Below are positions 58,806 to 64,000 of a stretch of 64,000 nucleotides of DNA, piece after piece. The DNA is from Candidatus Thiodiazotropha sp. CDECU1 (GTDB lineage Bacteria > Pseudomonadota > Gammaproteobacteria > Chromatiales > Chromatiaceae), in contig NZ_OY734020.1 of assembly GCF_963455295.1 (NCBI RefSeq), positions 3,162,001 through 3,226,000 of the forward strand, written 5' to 3'. Made by a program: the position numbers and the translations under genes. The notes under the pieces are model-generated. The model saw nothing but the letters and a program-made list of their open reading frames with translations. It searched no databases and was not told where the DNA came from. Every line of letters starts with the position of its first letter. Position 1 is the first letter of the stretch.

Positions 58806-59573
58806 ATGTTAGAGCAAAAGCAATACCCGGCCAAACCCGAGAAGGTCTATTTCTTCGCCACCTGCCTGATGGATCTGTTCTACCCCGAAGCCGGGCTTGC
58901 CGGCATGCAGCTGATGCGCAGGGAGGGTGTGGAAGTGATCTTTCCCCAGGACCAGACCTGCTGCGGACAACCGGCCTGGAACAGCGGCTATCGCAGCGAG
59001 GCGAAAGCGGTGGCGCTGCAACAGCTGGCATGCTTCAGTGAAGACCATCCCATCGTGGTAGCCTCCGGCTCCTGCGCCGGGATGCTGCGTTACCACTATC
59101 CCGGGATGTTCGAGAAGAGCGAGGAAAAGAGCCGGGTCGAGGCCTTCGCTGCACGGGTCTACGAACTTACCGAGTTTTTACTGCACGTCCTCAAGATCGA
59201 CTTGAAGGATCTGGGTTCACCGGTCAAAGTCGCCCTCCACACCTCCTGCTCGGCACGCCGCGAAATGGGTGTCGCGGAAGAACATGAGGTCCTCCTGCAG
59301 CAGCTGTCGAACGTGGAGCTCGTGGAGCAGGCACGCAAAGCGGAGTGCTGCGGCTTCGGTGGCACCTTTGCGGTCAAGCAACCGGCCATCTCCGCCGAGA
59401 TGGTGAATGACAAGGCGAATGCCATAACCGCCACCGGGGCGGATGTTTTGGTCAGCGGAGATTGTGGCTGCCTGATGAATATCGGCGGTCATCTGGAACA
59501 CCGGCAGGAATCGATCGAGAGCCAGCATATCGCCAGCTTCATCTGGGAACGCACCGATGCAACAGAGCGCTGA
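58806..59573 (+). CDS. lutA: L-lactate oxidation complex subunit LutA-like (CCG domain protein)
   Basis: 255 residues with two CCG domains (TCCGQPAWNSG near 58 and CCGFGGTFAVK near 182) that bind iron-sulfur or heterodisulfide-type clusters. It begins a three-gene set matching LutABC (YkgEFG), which oxidises L-lactate to pyruvate. The ATG at 58806 follows GGGAGATGAG. Confidence 0.92.
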   Translation: MLEQKQYPAKPEKVYFFATCLMDLFYPEAGLAGMQLMRREGVEVIFPQDQTCCGQPAWNSGYRSEAKAVALQQLACFSEDHPIVVASGSCAGMLRYHYPGMFEKSEEKSRVEAFAARVYELTEFLLHVLKIDLKDLGSPVKVALHTSCSARREMGVAEEHEVLLQQLSNVELVEQARKAECCGFGGTFAVKQPAISAEMVNDKANAITATGADVLVSGDCGCLMNIGGHLEHRQESIESQHIASFIWERTDATER

Positions 59574-60975
59574 TTTTCATATCCGGGTCGAACAGGCCCT
59601 GGCCAATGCACAGCTCAAAGCGAGCTTGCGTTCCGCCATGGATGGATTGATGGCCAGTCGCAAGGCCTGTTTCCCCGACGCCGACGCCCTGGAGAAACTG
59701 CGCCTGCGAGGTGCCCAGATCCGTGCCAACTCCCTGTCAAAACTGCCGCAACTGTTGGAGCAGCTGGAACAGCGCTGCACCAGCAACGGCATCCATGTGC
59801 ACTGGGCCGAGAGTGTGGATGCGGCGAATGAGATCGTCCTTGGCATCATGCGGGCCCATGAGGCCGAACTGCTGATCAAGGGTAAATCCATGGTCTCGGA
59901 AGAGATGGCGCTGAACCAGTATCTGGAATCCCACGGCATCGAGTGCCTGGAGTCGGACCTGGGTGAGTACATCCTGCAGCTTGCCGGCGAGCCCCCCTCA
60001 CACATCGTTGCGCCGGCCATCCACAAGACCCGCCAGGATATCGCCCAGCTGTTCAATGAAAAGTTTCCCGACATCCCCTATAGCGATGACGTGGACACCC
60101 TGACCCGTAACGCCCGGGGCATTCTGCGCAAGAAATTCTATGCCGCCAGGGTGGGCCTCTCCGGGGTCAACTTTGCGGTTGCCGAAAGCGGCACCCTCTG
60201 TCTGGTGGAGAACGAGGGCAACGGGCGCATGTGCACCACCGTGCCGCCGGTGCATATCGCAGTCACCGGTATCGAAAAGGTGGTGGAGAAAATGGCCCAC
60301 ATCCCTCCCCTGCTGAAACTGCTCACCCGCAGCGCCACCGGGCAGCATATCACCACCTACTTCAACATGATCAACTCCCCGCGTAAGCCGGGAGAGAAGG
60401 ATGGGCCCAAAGAGGTCCATCTGATCCTGCTCGACAATGGCCGCTCGCGTATCTATGAAGACAGCGAGTTGGTCAACACCCTGCGTTGCATCCGCTGTGG
60501 TGCCTGCATGAACCACTGCCCCATCTATACCCGCATCGGCGGCCATGCCTACGGCACCACCATACCCGGACCCATCGGCTCGATTCTCGAACCGCAGAAG
60601 GCGGGAGCGGATGATCTGGGGGAACTGCCTGTCGCCTCCACCCTCTGTGGCGCCTGTGCCGAGGTCTGCCCGGTGCGGATTCCGATACCCAAACTCCTGA
60701 ATCGGCTGCGATACGAGCGCAATCGGGCAGACCGGGACGGCACCACCCATGGACAGGGCAGCGGCCGCAAGTTCATGGAAGCCACGATTTGGCAAGGGTG
60801 GAGCTGGCTGCATCGCAATCCGCGTCTGTATCGCCTGGCAACCACCTTTGCCACCCGTATACGCAAGATACTGCCCATGGGTTTGGGCCCCTGGACCCAG
60901 GTGCGCGAGGCGCCACGTATCGCCCCCAAGACCCTGCATGAGCGAGCGCGGGAGGAGGGATTCAATGACCACTAG
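59557..60975 (+). CDS. lutB: L-lactate oxidation iron-sulfur subunit LutB-like
   Basis: 472 residues. The N-terminal LUD domain is followed by a ferredoxin-like module with CIRCGACMNHCP (about residue 310) and CGACAEVCPVRIP (about 367), which provide two 4Fe-4S clusters. A short C-terminal LutB-type tail ends in GFNDH. The start overlaps lutA by 17 bases and the stop overlaps lutC by 11, so the three genes are one operon. Confidence 0.93.
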   Translation: MQQSADFHIRVEQALANAQLKASLRSAMDGLMASRKACFPDADALEKLRLRGAQIRANSLSKLPQLLEQLEQRCTSNGIHVHWAESVDAANEIVLGIMRAHEAELLIKGKSMVSEEMALNQYLESHGIECLESDLGEYILQLAGEPPSHIVAPAIHKTRQDIAQLFNEKFPDIPYSDDVDTLTRNARGILRKKFYAARVGLSGVNFAVAESGTLCLVENEGNGRMCTTVPPVHIAVTGIEKVVEKMAHIPPLLKLLTRSATGQHITTYFNMINSPRKPGEKDGPKEVHLILLDNGRSRIYEDSELVNTLRCIRCGACMNHCPIYTRIGGHAYGTTIPGPIGSILEPQKAGADDLGELPVASTLCGACAEVCPVRIPIPKLLNRLRYERNRADRDGTTHGQGSGRKFMEATIWQGWSWLHRNPRLYRLATTFATRIRKILPMGLGPWTQVREAPRIAPKTLHERAREEGFNDH

Positions 60976-61636
60976 CGCCAAACAGGCCATTCTGCAACGT
61001 TTGCGCATGAAACAGCCAAGCTTTGACACCCCGAGTCAACCCGTAGACATAGACAATCCGACCTGGCCGATGGCAGCACGCATCGCCCAATTCAAATCGA
61101 TGCTCGAATCAGTGCGTGCCGAGGTCCATGTGGTCGACCCAGAGAACTGGACCGACAGCTTGAAAAGCTTGCTCGCGGATAAACAGATCAACAACCTGCT
61201 ATACGCAAAACAGGGGCCGCTGGCGCAAGGGATCGAGGCTGCCTGGGGAGATACCCTTCTCCCCGAACTTGTTTGTGACGAGAGGCCGGTGGATGAGTGG
61301 AAAGAAGAGATCTTCTTTCACACCGATGCGGCAGTCACATCAGCCAGGGCCGCCATAGCAGAGACCGGAAGCCTGATCCTATGGCCTGACGAATTCGAAC
61401 CCCGCACCTGGTCCCTGGTACCGCCGGTACATTTCGTTGTGGTGGATAGCGAAAAGCTTTACAACAACTTTGCCGAGGCGGTCGAGGCCGAAGAGTGGGC
61501 GCAACAGATGCCGACCAATGCACTGCTCATATCAGGACCTTCCAAGTCGGCGGACATTCAGCAGACCCTGGCATATGGAGTGCACGGGCCCACTGAATTG
61601 ATCGTGTTATTGCAATCGACCATTCAGCCAAACTGA
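60965..61636 (+). CDS. lutC: L-lactate oxidation subunit LutC-like
   Basis: 223 residues of the LUD domain family. AAIAETGSLILWPDEFEPRT and ISGPSKSADIQQTLAYGVHG are the characteristic motifs. With LutA and LutB it completes the lactate utilisation complex. The ATG at 60965 overlaps the end of lutB. Confidence 0.9.
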   Translation: MTTSAKQAILQRLRMKQPSFDTPSQPVDIDNPTWPMAARIAQFKSMLESVRAEVHVVDPENWTDSLKSLLADKQINNLLYAKQGPLAQGIEAAWGDTLLPELVCDERPVDEWKEEIFFHTDAAVTSARAAIAETGSLILWPDEFEPRTWSLVPPVHFVVVDSEKLYNNFAEAVEAEEWAQQMPTNALLISGPSKSADIQQTLAYGVHGPTELIVLLQSTIQPN

Positions 61637-61756
61637 CAGGAATCGTTTCTTTGAAAGCCTGGTAATTGTGACCTACAGTTACCACAGTAGTCGTATAGAC
61701 AGCCAATCCAACATCGACTTCAACTATAAATTATATATTTACAGGGAGGTATCGAG

Positions 61757-63151
61757 ATGGAGCAGCGTAGCGTAAATAGATCGAGCCCGATCGGTTTGTT
61801 GATTCTCGTGTTATTAATTTCGGGGTGCACCACCACCAACCCCTATCATTCCAAAGAATGGAAAGAAGGCAACTGCAACAATCCGAATAGCAGCGATTGC
61901 AAGCAGAGTTATTATCAGGAGTATCCGAATTATGATCTGGCGTTCGCCGAATATACCGAGCGTGGCAATGCCTTCAATGATGAATGGATACACGAGGTTA
62001 TATCAAAAATAGAGGAGCGCCGGGAGACGAACGGCGTAGTGACCATCGTTTTCATTCACGGCTGGAAACACAATGCCGACGAAAGTGATGAGAATCTCAG
62101 GGACTTCAAAAAAACCCTGGAAGTGTTATCAGCCTCCGCACAGCTGATAAACAGGCGCCTGGTCGGTGTCTACATAGGATGGCGGGGGCTCAGCATCGAA
62201 ATGCCCCTGCTCAAGGAAGTGACGTTCTGGGATCGTAAGGCAGTGGCACAGGAGGTCGGCAAGGGTGGGGTAACTCAGCTACTCCTGGAGCTGGCTAAGA
62301 TCGACCATAAAGATCCAACTAATGTATTGGCGATTGTGGGACACAGTTTCGGCGGTGCGATTGCGGTTAGCGCAGCAACAGAAATCATCTCGGAAATCAT
62401 AATCAATGACAGACAGGGACAGGAACCTGGCGGAACGATTGGGGATGCGGTAATCGTGCTCAATCCGGCGATAGAAGCGAACCAGACATTGAACATGGTC
62501 GAGGCGGCGGTAAAAAATAAAATCACCGGCCCGAGCAATCCCCTCTTTTATTCAATCAGCACTGACGCGGATTGGGCAACCCACTACGTCTTTCCTGTCG
62601 GCCAGACCATCGGCCTGCTGTTTACCTGGCGTCAGATGGATCTGCAACGATCCTACTACCACGACCGTCTGACTCAGGAATCGTTGATACTGCGGGAAGA
62701 ACATCTCGACGCCACAACCACCGGTAACTTTGCACCCTATTTGACTCACCGATTGAAAATGGATACCTCCAGCGAGATACCGGAACCGACTCTGCACAGC
62801 TGCGAAGAGCTACCGGACGCGTGTGTGCCAAAAGGATTGACAACGCTCGATGGGCACCCGGCTATCGGCCCTCTCCCTGAGAAATATCCACTCCAGTTTA
62901 TTAAGACGGATAAAACGGTAATGGCAGGTCATAACGACATATTCAATCCAGAGATCCTGACCTTCATATACACCCTCATAGACGATGTGGTCCGCTATGC
63001 GATTAGTGACCACCCCGACTATGAGGACGATGGTATAGCGACCGGAAATATCCTTTCCAGACCTGACGATCTCAAAAACCGTTTCAGGCAGTTCTATCCG
63101 ACAATAGAGTTGAAGATAAGCGAGGTACCATCAAACAGCGCTAAACCATGA
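61757..63151 (+). CDS. Alpha/beta-hydrolase lipoprotein
   Basis: 464 residues with a lipobox (LLISGCTT, about Cys26) and GHSFGGA (about 195), the nucleophile elbow of the alpha/beta hydrolases. GWKHNADESDENLRDF near 95 resembles the family's oxyanion region. It is a lipid-anchored envelope esterase or lipase of unknown substrate. GGGAGG upstream of the ATG supports the start. Confidence 0.85.
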   Translation: MEQRSVNRSSPIGLLILVLLISGCTTTNPYHSKEWKEGNCNNPNSSDCKQSYYQEYPNYDLAFAEYTERGNAFNDEWIHEVISKIEERRETNGVVTIVFIHGWKHNADESDENLRDFKKTLEVLSASAQLINRRLVGVYIGWRGLSIEMPLLKEVTFWDRKAVAQEVGKGGVTQLLLELAKIDHKDPTNVLAIVGHSFGGAIAVSAATEIISEIIINDRQGQEPGGTIGDAVIVLNPAIEANQTLNMVEAAVKNKITGPSNPLFYSISTDADWATHYVFPVGQTIGLLFTWRQMDLQRSYYHDRLTQESLILREEHLDATTTGNFAPYLTHRLKMDTSSEIPEPTLHSCEELPDACVPKGLTTLDGHPAIGPLPEKYPLQFIKTDKTVMAGHNDIFNPEILTFIYTLIDDVVRYAISDHPDYEDDGIATGNILSRPDDLKNRFRQFYPTIELKISEVPSNSAKP

Positions 63152-63212
63152 GTATCTCGACAAGAGGAGCGAGACGGATTGTTGGCCGCGAATCCATGGC
63201 ATTGAGCGCCGT

Positions 63213-63728
63213 CTACTCTTCTTGTATCTGTCCTTGTTCCTGTTCGGCTCTATACAGTGGCACCTCATCACAAGCAGATCCCAGATAGAGGAAGAATGCC
63301 GCTGTATCAGAGATCTCAGTTTCTGGGTATGTATCCAACCAGTCTGTAATCTCCTGCTGTCGCGGCATGACACGACTCTCTAATTCAGAAAGCTCCTCGA
63401 GTGAAGCGGCTTTCATGATATCCCCCCTATCCGCGTCACAGCCGATTCCGAACTTCCTGGCCAAGGGTATCAGGTCCCGCAGAGATTCAGGTACTTCAGC
63501 TTCGATCAAGACGGGCGGCTCGACAACCGTCGCCGGTACAAAAACTCCGATATCCTTACCAATCAACAATACAAGCAACAGTTCGACAATGAGCACGGGG
63601 AACAGAATTAGTAGCAGGAGACCAAATCCAAGCTGATACCAGACCCCTGCATCCCTGAGCCCATATACCTCAACCTTATAGTTGTCGATTTTTCCCGCTA
63701 CGCATTCAAGCCTCTGTCTAAAATCCAT
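63213..63728 (-). CDS. Single-pass membrane protein, unknown function
   Basis: 171 residues with a hydrophobic segment (about 33-58, LGFGLLLLILFPVLIVELLL) and an acidic C-terminal domain (PLARKFGIGCDADRGDIMKA). I do not recognise it. It reads toward the convergent hydrolase at 61757-63151. Confidence 0.65.
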   Translation of the reverse strand: MDFRQRLECVAGKIDNYKVEVYGLRDAGVWYQLGFGLLLLILFPVLIVELLLVLLIGKDIGVFVPATVVEPPVLIEAEVPESLRDLIPLARKFGIGCDADRGDIMKAASLEELSELESRVMPRQQEITDWLDTYPETEISDTAAFFLYLGSACDEVPLYRAEQEQGQIQEE

Positions 63729-63840
63729 AATCCTTAGATCCGAAAAACATCATGCCGATCAACCCTTCTTTTCACGACTTGGATACTGAGTCAGGTTGAG
63801 AGACAATGATAACTCATTCTAAGGTTACTGGTGTTAACTG

Positions 63841-64000
63841 ATGATTTTCTCAAGGTCTGAATCCTCACCGCTTTATGTATCCCGCACTGACCCACTCGAT
63901 ATACTCTCCAGCTACTCAAAATATGGATTTGACCTTGACGGTGACACCTGGCCCTCCGTGGAACACTACTACCAGGGCATGAAATTTGAGCCGGGCGAGT
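63841..64000 (+). CDS. YbiA/NADAR-family protein, 5' end only
   Basis: 53 codons are present before the window ends. SSYSKYGFDLDGDTWPSVEH followed by YYQGMKF is the characteristic start of YbiA/NADAR proteins, which act on riboflavin or NAD-derived ADP-ribose. The start is uncertain because no strong ribosome site precedes 63841. Confidence 0.75.
   Translation, partial: MIFSRSESSPLYVSRTDPLDILSSYSKYGFDLDGDTWPSVEHYYQGMKFEPGE

Noticed and set aside
59998-61029. Minus-strand open frame opposite lutB
   Set aside because: Antisense shadow; lutB has intact ferredoxin motifs.

Overview
The window looks like a chromosome segment of a free-living or symbiotic gammaproteobacterium, probably of the Chromatiales/sulfur-oxidiser type. 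The evidence is the gamma-type order rimP-nusA-infB-rbfA-truB-rpsO-pnp, a PEP-CTERM-like surface protein, an exopolysaccharide-type outer-membrane barrel, an ECF sigma/RskA pair, a LutABC lactate module and a sucrose-phosphate synthase/phosphatase/fructokinase/amylosucrase cluster like that of halotolerant methanotrophs. The genus assignment is inference only.

Region 1 (1-25 kb) is mostly housekeeping: adk, htpG, an outer-membrane barrel, pgm, a lysine-rich DUF2934 protein, tRNA-Glu, a GGDEF-EAL protein, an ECF sigma/anti-sigma pair, a class-C-like serine hydrolase lipoprotein, the pnp-to-rimP translation/RNA operon, and a secreted thioredoxin-fold/Tat-exported MsrB pair. A 271-bp MITE-like element with three nested inverted repeats lies 22 bp upstream of the sigma-factor start.

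Region 2 (25.2-47.9 kb) is an accessory island built around two different Rhs (YD-repeat) toxins. The first module (27.0-37.8 kb) holds lipoproteins, a TadG-like protein and a 1919-residue protein that fuses a TadE pseudopilin N-terminus, an Asp-rich repeat linker, a complete Rhs shell and a C-terminal DUF2235/Tle1-type lipase with an intact catalytic triad. A lipoprotein gene overlapping its stop codon is the obvious immunity candidate. The second module (41.4-47.1 kb) is a secreted Rhs protein with a dockerin/TSP3 insert and a His-rich tip, a four-helix membrane protein as immunity candidate, and an upstream PEP-CTERM protein that looks like a cohesin. Between the modules lie decayed Rhs fragments, an orphan AT-rich gene, a tandemly duplicated REP-type (HUH) transposase and a copy of the 3' end of a gene located 14.4 kb away. 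Two sets of direct repeats bracket parts of the island.

Region 3 (47.9-57.3 kb) holds a two-component system next to amylosucrase, a GGDEF relic, a small unknown gene, and fructokinase, sucrose-phosphatase and sucrose-phosphate synthase, which together suggest sucrose made as a compatible solute and recycled. Region 4 (57.4-64 kb) has a TetR regulator divergent from a MAPEG protein with a clear operator palindrome, lutABC-like genes for L-lactate oxidation, an alpha/beta-hydrolase lipoprotein, an unknown membrane protein and the start of a YbiA/NADAR gene cut by the window edge.
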